Source: Actinomadura sp. K4S16 (lineage in GTDB: Bacteria > Actinomycetota > Actinomycetes > Streptosporangiales > Streptosporangiaceae). Taken from it: a stretch of 64,000 bases of DNA. Under the pieces are notes generated by a model, which ran no database searches, had not been told where the DNA came from, and saw nothing but the letters and a program-made list of their open reading frames with translations. Shown here piece after piece: positions 17,545 to 26,038 of the stretch. The DNA is taken from contig NZ_BDDE01000016.1 in the NCBI RefSeq assembly GCF_008327685.1, positions 62,001 through 126,000 on the forward strand. The letters run 5' to 3'. Each line of letters starts with the position of its first letter. Positions within the stretch are counted from its first letter, which is position 1. The translations under genes were made by a program, and so were the position numbers.

Positions 17545-18591
17545 GTGGACGACATGCGTGCACAGGCGGACGCGGTCGCGGACTTCGCGGCGGCTCTGCG
17601 AGAACTGCGCGAATCGGTGGGCAACCCGCCTTTCCGGGAGATGTCCGGCCGGTCCGGGGCGATCTCGCACACGACACTGCACGAGGCCACGAAGGGCAAC
17701 AGGCTCCCGAGCTGGGGGACCACCGCCGAGTTCGTCAAGGCCTGCGGCGCCGACCCGGCGGCCTACCGCGAACGCTGGGAGCGGGCGAACCTGGCGGTCA
17801 GGTCGGCGGGCGTAGGAAGGCCCGCCGCCTCGGCGGCCTTACCTCTTGAGACCACCGAAGGCTCCGCCGCGAGCGCCGTGGAACCGTCGGGTACGTCCAT
17901 CGCCATCGAGCCGCAGGCGTCCGGGCTGGCCGAGGGGACGGCGGCGACCGTGCCCGTGCGGCGGCCGCCGGACGAGATCGCGGGTGGGGCCCGGCCGCCG
18001 GCCGCCGTCCCGAGGGGGCGAGGGCCCTCGCGGCGGGCCCGCCTGGTGAAGATCGCGCTCGTGACCGCGGTCATCGGCGCGGGGACCGGGGCCGTCATCG
18101 TCTACGCCGTCGAACGCGGCTCCGGGTCCGGCAGGGACGGCCCCGGCGCGTCCGGCAACCGGGCCAAGGCCGCGCTCTCTCCCGCGGACTGCCCGGTGCA
18201 CGCGACCAACCCGGCGCCGGCTCCGCCCACGCACCAGGGGGATGCCGCCCTTTTCGTCGCGGACATCACGCTCCCCGACTGCACGCGCGTCGGCGCCGGG
18301 AAGTCCGTGACCAAGGTGTGGCGGCTCAAGAACACCGGGACGGTCCCCTGGGAGGGCTATTCGCTGCGCCGCCTCGACCTCCCGCAGAAGGCCGACAACT
18401 GCCAGACCATCTCCGAGGTGCCGATCGCCGACACGCGGCCGGGCCGGGTGGTCGACATCCGCACCGACATCACCACGCCCAAGCAGCCCGGCCTGTGCTA
18501 TGTCCGGTTCAAGATGGTGGACGGTGCGGGACGGGTCGCGTTCCCCGGAAGCCGTCCGGTCAACTTCCAGGTCATCGTCGAAGGACCCTGA
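17545..18591 (+). CDS. Membrane protein with N-terminal HTH-like domain and NBR1-type Ig domain
   Basis: 348 residues from GTG. Residues about 8-80 form a helix-turn-helix-like domain (ISHTTLHEATKGNRLPSW). A low-complexity linker follows, then one transmembrane helix near 165-190 (IALVTAVIGAGTGAVIVYAV). The exported C-terminal domain (about 235-348) is the Ig-like fold found next to BRCA1 (NBR1): KVWRLKNTGTVPWEGY, with KQPGLCYVRFKMVDGAG. The layout suggests a cytoplasmic DNA-binding head tied to an extracellular Ig sensor. The role is unknown. Confidence 0.75.
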   Translation: MDDMRAQADAVADFAAALRELRESVGNPPFREMSGRSGAISHTTLHEATKGNRLPSWGTTAEFVKACGADPAAYRERWERANLAVRSAGVGRPAASAALPLETTEGSAASAVEPSGTSIAIEPQASGLAEGTAATVPVRRPPDEIAGGARPPAAVPRGRGPSRRARLVKIALVTAVIGAGTGAVIVYAVERGSGSGRDGPGASGNRAKAALSPADCPVHATNPAPAPPTHQGDAALFVADITLPDCTRVGAGKSVTKVWRLKNTGTVPWEGYSLRRLDLPQKADNCQTISEVPIADTRPGRVVDIRTDITTPKQPGLCYVRFKMVDGAGRVAFPGSRPVNFQVIVEGP

Positions 18592-18592
18592 T

Positions 18593-18620
18593 CCCCCGCC
18601 GCGGAGGGGCACGGCGGGGG
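18593..18620. terminator. Hairpin between convergent genes
   Basis: CCCCCGCCG and CGGCGGGGG form a 9-bp GC stem with a 10-nt loop, starting two bases after the NBR1-Ig gene stop and 23 bp before the end of the convergent SpoIID-domain gene. It is a likely bidirectional terminator without a U-tract. Confidence 0.6.
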
Positions 18621-18642
18621 ACCAGGGTCCGGGGGAGCGGGA

Positions 18643-19590
18643 TCAGGAGATGGTGATCCCGCTGTAGTAGGCCCTGAGGATGGTGGAGTAGCTCTGCCCC
18701 GCGTTGGCCTTGTCACGGGAGCCGTACTGCGACATCCAGTCCCCGTTCACCCAACCGCCGCACGCCGTGGTCGTGGAGCAGTAGTGGGCTTGCAGGATCT
18801 TTCCGCCGCGGGTCATCCGCTTGCCCCACGTCGCGTCCACGGCGGAGCTCGTGGACGCCTTCGCCGATCCGGGCTTGTACACCTGGCTCGACGTGGTGTC
18901 GTAGACGTCGAAGCACTGGCCGCCCGACGTCTTGCGCGTCGAGTGCAGCGCCCAGTACCAGCCGTAGCTCTTGACGGCCATCGCGCCGGCCTTCAGCGAC
19001 TCGCCGGGCCAGCTCGACACCCACTCGTTGGGAAGGACGTTCTTGACGTAGGTCTTGAACGACACCCGGTCCACCCGGCCGAGGGACACCCGGTACACCA
19101 GGATCGTCGAGGGGAGCTTGCTGTCGGTGCCGTCCGTCTTGCATCCGGTGGGCGGCGTGGAGCTCAGGAACTTGTGCGAGGCGTTCTGGTTCTTCAGGCT
19201 GGAGTTCAGGTTGCCCTTGGCTCCCGCCTTGAAGTCCTGGTACGTGCCGCCGTAGTTGCTGTTGTAGTAGACGCGGACGGTCTTGGTGCTGCGGTTCCAG
19301 ACCGACGCGGCCTGGTTCTTCACGCACTTGCCCTTCCCGTTGCCCGACCCTTTGAAGTCGTAGCAGGAGGGCTGGGCGGTGCCGTAGTCGGCCACCGAGC
19401 CGGTGAAGTCCGAGACCGACCCCGCGTTGTTGCTGTTGAAGTAGTAGCAGAACTCGCCGCTGTCGCAGACGCCGTCGCGTCCCGCCGCGGAGGCGGGCGC
19501 GGACGCCGAGACGAGGGCCGCTCCGCCGAGCGCCATCGCGGCGGTCGCCGCGGTGGCCCGCGAGATCAGCCGCACGGTTCGTGTCGACAC
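18643..19590 (-). CDS. Secreted I36-like module fused to SpoIID/LytB domain
   Basis: 315 residues, GTG start with GAGGAAG upstream. A Sec signal peptide ends near residue 36 (ASAPASAAG). An I36/SMI-like cysteine-containing module follows (about 37-145: CDSGEFCYYFNSNN, YYNSNYGGTYQDF). The C-terminal half (about 150-315) is a SpoIID domain (LPNEWVSSWPGESLKAGAMAVKSYGWY; ending MSQYGSRDKA). SpoIID enzymes are lytic transglycosylases acting on denuded glycan or stimulate amidases. The first module is almost identical to that of the next gene. Confidence 0.85.
   Translation of the reverse strand: MSTRTVRLISRATAATAAMALGGAALVSASAPASAAGRDGVCDSGEFCYYFNSNNAGSVSDFTGSVADYGTAQPSCYDFKGSGNGKGKCVKNQAASVWNRSTKTVRVYYNSNYGGTYQDFKAGAKGNLNSSLKNQNASHKFLSSTPPTGCKTDGTDSKLPSTILVYRVSLGRVDRVSFKTYVKNVLPNEWVSSWPGESLKAGAMAVKSYGWYWALHSTRKTSGGQCFDVYDTTSSQVYKPGSAKASTSSAVDATWGKRMTRGGKILQAHYCSTTTACGGWVNGDWMSQYGSRDKANAGQSYSTILRAYYSGITIS
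19178..19479. repeat. I36-module repeat, copy A
   Basis: About 300 bp nearly identical to 20116-20417 at a constant offset of 938 bp. The first 134 bp (19178-19311 against 20116-20249) show no difference by eye. It encodes most of the shared I36-like module and points to recent duplication or gene conversion. Confidence 0.9.
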
Positions 19591-19625
19591 AGTCGTCTTC
19601 CTCTACTGGTGGAGGCCGCAGCGCT

Positions 19626-20516
19626 CTATCGGACGTTGTAGCCCTGGGAGTTCCAGAACGAGGTCGGGTTCGGGTTGTCGAGGACCGGGTCGTTCACGCT
19701 CTTGGACGCGTGCGTCTGCTTGCCGGGCCGCATCTCGACGTGGGTGTGCGCGCCCGAGCTGGACGACACGCCGTGCCACGACTCGTCGGCGATGATCTGT
19801 CCCTTGCTGATCGACTGGCCCACGCTCAGCGACGACCGCGGAGCGGTGTGCAGGTAGATGACCGTCTTGTTCGCCGAGGCGTTGTAGACGGCGATCGTGG
19901 ACAGGCCCGAGCTGCCGGTGGCCCCGCGCGCGATGTAGGTGATCTTACCGCTGACCAGGGCGTGCACGTCGGAGCCGACGCTGCGGGCGATGTCGATGCC
20001 CTCGTGCCGGCCGGGGGTGCTGGTGTAGCCGTCGAAGCCGCAGGTGATCCGGCCGCCGCTCGCCTTGTACAGCGCGTAGGACATGTTCGTGCGCGACGAC
20101 GGCGAGAACTGGTGGGAGGCGTTCTGGTTCTTCAGGCTGGAGTTCAGGTTGCCCTTGGCTCCCGCCTTGAAGTCCTGGTACGTGCCGCCGTAGTTGCTGT
20201 TGTAGTAGACGCGGACGGTCTTGGTGCTGCGGTTCCAGACCGACGCGGCGTTGTTCTTGACGCACTTGCCCTTGCCGTTGCCCGCGCCCTTGAAGTCGTA
20301 GCAGGAGGGCTGGGTGGTGCCGTAGTCGGCGACCGAGCCGGTGAAGTCCGAGACCGACCCCGCGTTGTTGCTGTTGTAGTAGTAGCAGAACTCGCCGCTC
20401 TCGCAGACGCCGTTGCGGCTCGCGGCCGAGGCGGGCGATACGACGAGCGCCGCCGTCCCGCCGAGCGCGACGGCGGCGGTCGCCGTCGCGGTGAGGACCT
20501 TGTTGAGCGTGTTCAT
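19626..20516 (-). CDS. Secreted I36-like module fused to M23 (LytM) peptidase
   Basis: 296 residues, ATG 20516 with AAGGAGAA upstream. The signal peptide ends near residue 31 (VVSPASAAS). The I36-like module spans about 32-140 and the M23 domain about 150-290: GRHEGIDIA (first zinc His/Asp), YLHTAPRS, and the H-x-H zinc pair in GAHTHVEMRPG. M23 enzymes cut peptidoglycan cross-bridges or are inactive activators; the ligands look complete here. It lies 35 bp upstream of the SpoIID fusion gene on the same strand, so the two are probably expressed together. Confidence 0.87.
   Translation of the reverse strand: MNTLNKVLTATATAAVALGGTAALVVSPASAASRNGVCESGEFCYYYNSNNAGSVSDFTGSVADYGTTQPSCYDFKGAGNGKGKCVKNNAASVWNRSTKTVRVYYNSNYGGTYQDFKAGAKGNLNSSLKNQNASHQFSPSSRTNMSYALYKASGGRITCGFDGYTSTPGRHEGIDIARSVGSDVHALVSGKITYIARGATGSSGLSTIAVYNASANKTVIYLHTAPRSSLSVGQSISKGQIIADESWHGVSSSSGAHTHVEMRPGKQTHASKSVNDPVLDNPNPTSFWNSQGYNVR
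20116..20417. repeat. I36-module repeat, copy B
   Basis: Partner of 19178-19479, in the M23-domain gene. Differences cluster toward the signal-peptide end, consistent with conversion of the central part. Confidence 0.9.
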
Positions 20517-20557
20517 GCTGTTCTCCTTGCGTGTGCGTAACACGATTGACGGATCGA

Positions 20558-21406
20558 TCAGCGGCGCTGGTACTCCTCCCAGGTGCGGATGGTCACCTTC
20601 GGGCCGTCGTCCGGGCCGCGGCCGGAGAGCCCGTTCAGGCCGAGGTAGTAGTCACCGACCTGGTGCTGGGCCTGGGTCGAGAGGTCGGTGTCGTTGATGG
20701 CGACGGCGTGGATGTGCCACGGCCAGTCGCCCTGGGCGGGGCTGCGCACCCATGCCGCGAAGCCGACCTGGCGCAGCGCGCGGGCGACCGAGGTGCGGGT
20801 GGCGGAGGTCATCCCCTTCACCGAGATGTCGACGACCCCGCCGCCGTCATGGGTGCCCGCGGACGTGGGGTCGCCGCCGGGGTTGTAGGAGCCCTGGTCC
20901 AGCACGAGGTTCCGGCCGGCCAGCCGTTTCGCCTCGGCGAGCATGCTCTGCGTCCGGGTGTTGATCACGACGCCGCCGCTGGACACCCGGGAGCCCGGTC
21001 CGATGGGCCGGCTGACCGTGAAGCGGTCGGCTCCGAGCTTGGTGAGCGACGCCTTGCCCGGCAGCCCGTTGGCGCCGAGACCGCTGTAGCCGAGCGACTT
21101 CTGGTACTTCGCATAGGCCGCGATCGTCGTGGTGCCGAAGTAGCCGTCCACCCACTTCGCGTCGAGCAGGTGCCGGTCGCGGAGCGCCTGCTCGACGAGC
21201 AGCACGCTCGCCTTCGCGCCGGGGGTCAGCGTGTCGTCGGCCCGCCGCGGGTCGATCTGGGCGGCCTTGACGGCGGCCTCCATGTTCACGCTCGGAAGGG
21301 CCGCGGCGCCGTCCCTCTGGGCGGCGGCGGCCGTGACGGCCGTTCCCGTGAGCGAGGTGAGCAGGGTCGCCGTCACGAAGGTGGCGGCATAGGAAGGAAG
21401 CTTCAT
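20558..21406 (-). CDS. Secreted peptidoglycan-binding/M15-like carboxypeptidase domain protein
   Basis: 282 residues, ATG 21406 with AGGAG upstream. A signal peptide (about 1-29) is followed by a peptidoglycan-binding-like domain (about 65-115: VDGYFGTTTIAAYAKYQ). The C-terminal M15/VanY-like domain (about 140-240) has the zinc-type pattern THDGGGVVDI and WPWHIHAVAI. It is expected to bind wall glycan and trim peptide stems. It heads a leftward run of three wall-directed secreted proteins. Confidence 0.82.
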   Translation of the reverse strand: MKLPSYAATFVTATLLTSLTGTAVTAAAAQRDGAAALPSVNMEAAVKAAQIDPRRADDTLTPGAKASVLLVEQALRDRHLLDAKWVDGYFGTTTIAAYAKYQKSLGYSGLGANGLPGKASLTKLGADRFTVSRPIGPGSRVSSGGVVINTRTQSMLAEAKRLAGRNLVLDQGSYNPGGDPTSAGTHDGGGVVDISVKGMTSATRTSVARALRQVGFAAWVRSPAQGDWPWHIHAVAINDTDLSTQAQHQVGDYYLGLNGLSGRGPDDGPKVTIRTWEEYQRR

Positions 21407-21658
21407 CGGGTCTCCTGGTGGGGGGAGCTCGGGGCGAAGCCCGCGGCGGGGACCACCGTCACCCGGCCGCTCACCTGTCCACAAGAAGATCGGTGTTGTC
21501 AGCCTGTTCGCCAGGCATTTCCGTACAGGCGTACACAAGATCTGACAGCCGAGACACCGCCGAACAACACGTCCGGACGCCCACATCGAGCCGTGTTCGG
21601 AGCGGCTGACACGGCCGCGTCAACGACCGGCGGGCCGAGCACGGGCAGAATGCGGTAC

Positions 21659-22435
21659 ATGACTCGGACTGTGGACCTGCCCGGTGGCACCGCGCTGCCG
21701 CTGATCGGTTTCGGGACCTGGCAACTGGGGTCCAGGGCGGCGTACGAGGGGGTGCGTGCGGCGCTCGACATCGGCTACCGGCACATCGACACCGCGACGC
21801 TGTACCGCAACGAGGCGGACGTCGGCCGGGCCGTGAAGGAGAGCGGCGTCGACCGGGAGGACGTCTTCATCACCACCAAGCTGCGCCCGCAGGACGCGCG
21901 GCACGCCCGCCGCACCCTGGAGTCGAGCCTCCGCCTGCTCGACACCGGCTACGTGGATCTCTGGCTGATCCACTGGCCGACCGCCCAGGACGAACTCGTC
22001 CCGACGTGGCGGGAGCTGCTGTCCGCCCAGGAGGCGGGGCTGGTCCGCAACGTGGGGGTGAGCAACTTCAGCCCGGCGCAGATCGACCTGCTCACCGAGG
22101 CCACCGGCCGGCAGCCGGCGGTCAACCAGATCTCGTGGAGCCCGGCGCAGCACGACCCGGCCCTGCTGGACGAGCACCGCCGCCGGGGGATCGTCGTGGA
22201 GGGCTACAGCGGCCTCAAGAACACCGACCTGCGCGATCCGGTCCTCACCGGGATCGCCCGGCGGCACGGCGCCACGCCCGCCCAGGTCGTCCTCCGCTGG
22301 CACCTGGAACATGACATCGTGATCCTCCCGAGGTCGTCCCGCCGCGAACACATAGCCGCCAACTTCGACCTGGAAGCCCTGACCCTCACCAAAGAGGACA
22401 TCGCCGCCATCGACACCCTCTCCCGAACCCGCTGA
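21659..22435 (+). CDS. Aldo/keto reductase
   Basis: 258 residues from ATG 21659 (ATG 21650 is three codons upstream). The (alpha/beta)8 NADPH-dependent carbonyl reductase signatures are GYRHIDTATLYRNEADVG (catalytic Asp and Tyr), TKLRPQD (Lys), DLWLIHWP (His), VGVSNFS and the C-terminal LPRSSRREHIAAN coenzyme loop. It resembles 2,5-diketo-gluconate reductase-type AKRs. Single gene, convergent with the AraC regulator; the physiological substrate is unknown. Confidence 0.9.
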   Translation: MTRTVDLPGGTALPLIGFGTWQLGSRAAYEGVRAALDIGYRHIDTATLYRNEADVGRAVKESGVDREDVFITTKLRPQDARHARRTLESSLRLLDTGYVDLWLIHWPTAQDELVPTWRELLSAQEAGLVRNVGVSNFSPAQIDLLTEATGRQPAVNQISWSPAQHDPALLDEHRRRGIVVEGYSGLKNTDLRDPVLTGIARRHGATPAQVVLRWHLEHDIVILPRSSRREHIAANFDLEALTLTKEDIAAIDTLSRTR

Positions 22436-22445
22436 TCCTTCAGCG
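22430..22445. terminator. Short stop-to-stop hairpin
   Basis: CGCTGA-TCCT-TCAGCG, a 6-bp stem spanning the stop of the reductase gene and the convergent stop region of the AraC gene. Weak candidate bidirectional terminator. Confidence 0.3.
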
Positions 22446-23321
22446 CGGCCGAAGGACGCGTTGCCGGCCGTCCACGGGGAGGTGTGGCGGCGTCGGTGCG
22501 GGCCAGGCTGTGTCGTCGATGGCGAGCCAGGGGGCGGTGGCCACGCCTGCGGGGGTCAGGTCGGTGAACGTCCTGACCTCGCGGTGGAGGTGGGACTGGT
22601 CGACGTAGCCGCACTCGGCGGCGACGTCGACCGGGGCGCGGCCCGCCGCGAGGAGGTGGGCGGCGTGGTCGAAGCGCACGAGGCGGGCGGCGCGCTTGGG
22701 CGTGATGCCGAGTTGGGCCCGGAAGCGCGACCAGAGGCGCTTGCGGCTCCAGCCGACCTCGTCCGCCAGGCCCTCGACCCGTACCCGTCCCTGGCCGGTG
22801 AGCGTCCGCCGCCAGATGTGGGCCACCTCGGGATCGACCGGCGGGCGGGGGGCCGGCCGGCGGCCGAGGATCTCCGCCGCGATCGCGAACCGCTCGTCCC
22901 ATGTCGCGGCGGCGCGCAGCCTGTCCTCCGCTCGGTCGGCGTCGTGGCCCCAGACGTCCCTGAAAGGCACCACCGTCCCGGTGAGCTCGGCCGATGCTCC
23001 TAGGACCGCGGCCGCCGCGACCGGGCCCAGCCGGATCTGGAGGCACTCGCCGACCCGGCCGCCCACCCGGAGGCCGGCGGGATGGAGCCCGGCGACGAAG
23101 CTGCCGTGCCGGCGCCGGCCATGGACGCCGTGGACGATGCCTTCCCCGTCGCTCAGGTCGAGGAGGAGGGTGACGGACGGGTGCGCGACCATGGCGATGT
23201 CGACGGGCGCGGGGAGGCGCTGGCGGAACCCCGCCATGGCGACCCCCGGCAGCCGGACCGGCGGGCGCGGGACGGCGATGTCCACCTCCGCCCAGTCGGG
23301 GGACGTCCCGGTCGGCAGCAC
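22440..23321 (-). CDS. AraC-family transcriptional regulator
   Basis: 293 residues from GTG 23321. The N-terminal ligand-type region (about 1-170) is followed by the AraC double helix-turn-helix (about 185-275): GLADEVGWSRKRLWSRFRAQLG, then VDVAAECGYVDQSHLHREV, the second helix signature. It probably controls neighbouring genes, for example the hydrolase 37 bp upstream on the same strand. The inducer is unknown. Confidence 0.85.
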   Translation of the reverse strand: MLPTGTSPDWAEVDIAVPRPPVRLPGVAMAGFRQRLPAPVDIAMVAHPSVTLLLDLSDGEGIVHGVHGRRRHGSFVAGLHPAGLRVGGRVGECLQIRLGPVAAAAVLGASAELTGTVVPFRDVWGHDADRAEDRLRAAATWDERFAIAAEILGRRPAPRPPVDPEVAHIWRRTLTGQGRVRVEGLADEVGWSRKRLWSRFRAQLGITPKRAARLVRFDHAAHLLAAGRAPVDVAAECGYVDQSHLHREVRTFTDLTPAGVATAPWLAIDDTAWPAPTPPHLPVDGRQRVLRPR

Positions 23322-23358
23322 GTGACCAGTCTAGGTCGGGGGCTCGCAGGCCATCGGG

Positions 23359-24168
23359 TCAGCGGACCGCGGCCGTGAAGTCCAGCAGCAGCTCGCTGGT
23401 CGCCTCGGGCGCTTCGAGAGGGGGCAGGTGCCCGACGTCCGGCAGCATCTCGACCCGCGCGTTCGGTACCGCTTCGTACCGGCGCGCCGACGAGGGATCC
23501 CAGCGGGCGTCGGCGGCGCCGAAGACCACCAGCACGGGCACCTCCAGGGCGGCGAGGCGCTCGGGGACGCTCCGCTCGGCGACGTAGGCGGTGTTTCGGC
23601 GCAGGACCGTCCTCATCGAGCGGTAGGTGATGGCTTGTACGCCGGTGACCAGGTCGTCCGGGACGTCCACCGAGTGCGCGGCCGTCGCGGCGATCCCGCG
23701 GCGGATCATCGCGTCCGAGCGCCTCGCCCACAGGACCGGGCCGAGCGGCGGGGACAGCAGGACCCGGAGGAGGAGCGGCTGCCGGAGGAACGCGTCGAGA
23801 CTCGGACCGCTGCTGATCAGCACGAGCGAGCCCACGAGGTCGGGCCGCCGTTCGGCGAGCGCGGTGGCGACGTAGCCGCCGCTGGAGTGCCCGGCCACGG
23901 CGGCGCCCCTCAGCCCGAGGTCGTCCAGCAGGGCGGCGACGCGGTCCGCCTGGTCGGGAACGTCGTACGACGGCGCGGGCGGGGACTGCCCGCAGCCGGG
24001 GAGGTCGACCCGGACGACGTGGTGGCGGCCGGCGAGCGCCGGGACCATGGGGTTCCACGTGGCGCCCGAGGCTCCCGACCCGTGGAGGAGCAGCAGCGGC
24101 GGCGCCTGCCGCGGCCCGTCGTGGACCACGTGCATCCCATGCGAGCGCTCGACATCGACTTCACTCAT
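23359..24168 (-). CDS. Alpha/beta hydrolase
   Basis: 269 residues from ATG 24168. Oxyanion region LLLLHGSGASG, nucleophile elbow GHSSGG (catalytic Ser), acid in VVFGAADARWD and His in VGHLPPLEAP complete the triad. No signal peptide. It sits between the AraC gene and the divergently controlled TetR region on the same strand. The substrate is not predictable. Confidence 0.88.
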   Translation of the reverse strand: MSEVDVERSHGMHVVHDGPRQAPPLLLLHGSGASGATWNPMVPALAGRHHVVRVDLPGCGQSPPAPSYDVPDQADRVAALLDDLGLRGAAVAGHSSGGYVATALAERRPDLVGSLVLISSGPSLDAFLRQPLLLRVLLSPPLGPVLWARRSDAMIRRGIAATAAHSVDVPDDLVTGVQAITYRSMRTVLRRNTAYVAERSVPERLAALEVPVLVVFGAADARWDPSSARRYEAVPNARVEMLPDVGHLPPLEAPEATSELLLDFTAAVR

Positions 24169-24235
24169 GCACCGACCATGCACGGCCGACCGCCCGCCGG
24201 TCTTGGACAAATGTTCCGGTCGAGCGGCGGTGCGC

Positions 24236-24796
24236 TCAGTCCGGAGGGAGGACGCCGGTCAGGTACTCGCGGACGGTGAGGCGGAGGTCGTCCAGGGCGG
24301 GTTCGCGTCCCGCGCCCGCGATGGCGTCGAACATCACGCCTTCCATGAAGGCGACGAGGGCGTGCCCGTGCCGGTCGGGGTCGGTCGAGCCGGCCGCGGC
24401 CATGAGCGAGACGGCGGCACGGCGGAAGTCGCGTCCGATCGCGTCGTAGATCGCGCGCAGCTCCGGCCGGCGGGTGGCTTCGAGCGCCAGTTCGTACCGG
24501 GCCAGCGTGCGGCGCCGGTCCTCGTGCAGGGCGCCGTGCAGGAAGCGCGCCAGCGCCTCGACGAGGCCGCCCTGCTGCGGGCCGAGGCCGGCGAGGCCGC
24601 GCTTCTCCAGTTCGGTGAGGTGGACGAGGGCGAGTTCGAGGAGTGCGGCGCGGCTCCGGGCGACGTTGGACGTGGAGCCGGGAGGGAGCCCGGCCGCCTC
24701 GTCGACGGCGCGGTGGGTGAGGCCGCGCATGCCGCGCTCGGCGAGCAGGGTGATGGCGGCTTCGGCGACGAGCGTCGCCCGGGTGGTGAGCACCAC
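24236..24796 (-). CDS. TetR-family repressor
   Basis: 186 residues from GTG 24796. The N-terminal helix-turn-helix covers about 10-55 (GLTHRAVDEAAGLPPGSTS), with a variable all-helical ligand domain behind it. It is divergent from an FAD monooxygenase gene with 68 bp between starts that contain repeated TAGTG/CACTA operator-like elements. Repression of the monooxygenase and of itself is the likely arrangement. Confidence 0.87.
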   Translation of the reverse strand: MVLTTRATLVAEAAITLLAERGMRGLTHRAVDEAAGLPPGSTSNVARSRAALLELALVHLTELEKRGLAGLGPQQGGLVEALARFLHGALHEDRRRTLARYELALEATRRPELRAIYDAIGRDFRRAAVSLMAAAGSTDPDRHGHALVAFMEGVMFDAIAGAGREPALDDLRLTVREYLTGVLPPD

Positions 24797-24811
24797 GTCA
24801 GACTACTCATG

Positions 24812-24851
24812 TAGTGCACACTATGAATGTAGTGGCACTATAGATGTAGTG
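24812..24851. promoter_or_regulatory. TetR operator array: TAGTG/CACTA inverted repeats
   Basis: TAGTG-CA-CACTA at 24812-24823, TAGTG-G-CACTA at 24830-24840, and a third half-site TAGTG at 24847-24851. The half-sites recur every 17-18 bp, between the divergent TetR and monooxygenase starts, overlapping both promoters. Confidence 0.6.
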
Positions 24852-24864
24852 AAGGGGGTCGGCG

Positions 24865-26010
24865 ATGGCGAACGCGATCGTGGTCGGGGGCGGGATCGGC
24901 GGGCTGACGGCCGCGGTGGCCCTGAGCGGGAAGGGGTGGACGGTCACCCTGCACGAGCGGGCTCCCTCGTTGGAGCCGATCGGGTCCGGCCTCGCGCTCG
25001 GGCCCAACGCCCTGCGCGCGCTCGACACGATAGGGGCGGGTGACGCGGTGCGGGAGCTCGCGGTGATGCAGGGGGACGGCGGCCTGCGCACGGCGGGCGG
25101 CGCTTGGCTGAGCCGTACGAGTGCCGAGGCCCTGGTCGCGCGCTTCGGCGACCCGACGGTGGTGCTCATGCGCAGCGCGCTCGTCGATCTGCTGGCGGAA
25201 CGGCTGCCCGAGGGCGCTCTCAGACTGGGATCGACGGTCAGGTCGGTGTCGCCGGACGACGGCATCGTGGTCACCGGGGAGGGGGAGGAACGGGCGGACC
25301 TGGTCGTCGCGGCGGACGGCATCCACTCGTCCGCCCGGTCGGTGCTCTTTCCGGGGCCGTCCCCCGTCCGGTACACGGGGCTGACCGCGTGGCGGGCCGT
25401 CACCTCCGAATCCGTGGGGGACGTCGCGGGAAGCGAGGCTTGGGGACGCGGCCGCGTGTTCGGCATGACCCGGCTGGCGGGCGGGCTCGCCTACGTCTAC
25501 GCCACGGCGAAGGCCCCGGAGGGTGTCCGCGCCCAGGACGAGCGCGCCGAACTGCTCCGGCTGTTCGGGGACTGGCACGACCCGATCCCGGCGCTGCTGG
25601 CATCGCTGTCCCCGGACCGTCTGATCCGCAATGATCTCTACGCGATGGGACGCCCGCTGCCGTCCTTCCACCGCGGCAGGGTGGCGCTGCTGGGCGACGC
25701 CGCCCACCCGATGACGCCGAACCTCGGGCAGGGCGCCTGCCAGGCCGTCGAGGATGCGGTCGTGCTGGCCTACGAGGTGTCGGCGGGCGGGGGAGGGCTG
25801 CCCGCCTACACCGCGGCGAGGCTTCCGCGCACCACCGCGGTGATGCGCCGCTCCCTCCAGATCGCCCGTCTCACCGCCCTTTCGGGTGCCGTGCCGGTCG
25901 CGGCGCGCAACGCGATGGTGTGGCTGGGAGGCAGGCTCGGCCCCACCGCGGTCCTTCGCCAGGCGGACCAGCTCTACCGCTGGTCCCCGCCGGAAAGCAC
26001 GTCCCCGTGA
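24865..26010 (+). CDS. FAD-dependent monooxygenase (PHBH-like)
   Basis: 381 residues, ATG with AAGGGGG upstream. Group A flavoprotein hydroxylase: FAD motif VVGGGIGGLTAA at the N-terminus, the DG motif in AADGIHSSAR near 150, and the GD motif ALLGDAAHPMTPNLGQGACQA near 280. Single-component NAD(P)H-dependent hydroxylases of this kind act on aromatic acids or drugs. The divergent TetR suggests substrate-inducible expression. Confidence 0.9.
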   Translation: MANAIVVGGGIGGLTAAVALSGKGWTVTLHERAPSLEPIGSGLALGPNALRALDTIGAGDAVRELAVMQGDGGLRTAGGAWLSRTSAEALVARFGDPTVVLMRSALVDLLAERLPEGALRLGSTVRSVSPDDGIVVTGEGEERADLVVAADGIHSSARSVLFPGPSPVRYTGLTAWRAVTSESVGDVAGSEAWGRGRVFGMTRLAGGLAYVYATAKAPEGVRAQDERAELLRLFGDWHDPIPALLASLSPDRLIRNDLYAMGRPLPSFHRGRVALLGDAAHPMTPNLGQGACQAVEDAVVLAYEVSAGGGGLPAYTAARLPRTTAVMRRSLQIARLTALSGAVPVAARNAMVWLGGRLGPTAVLRQADQLYRWSPPESTSP

Positions 26011-26038
26011 CCGCTCTGCCCACCCGAGGACCGGTTCT

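Noticed and set aside
18643..20516. Assembly duplication explaining the I36 repeat
   Set aside because: The copies carry scattered differences at both ends and are fused to different enzyme domains, so they are two real genes.
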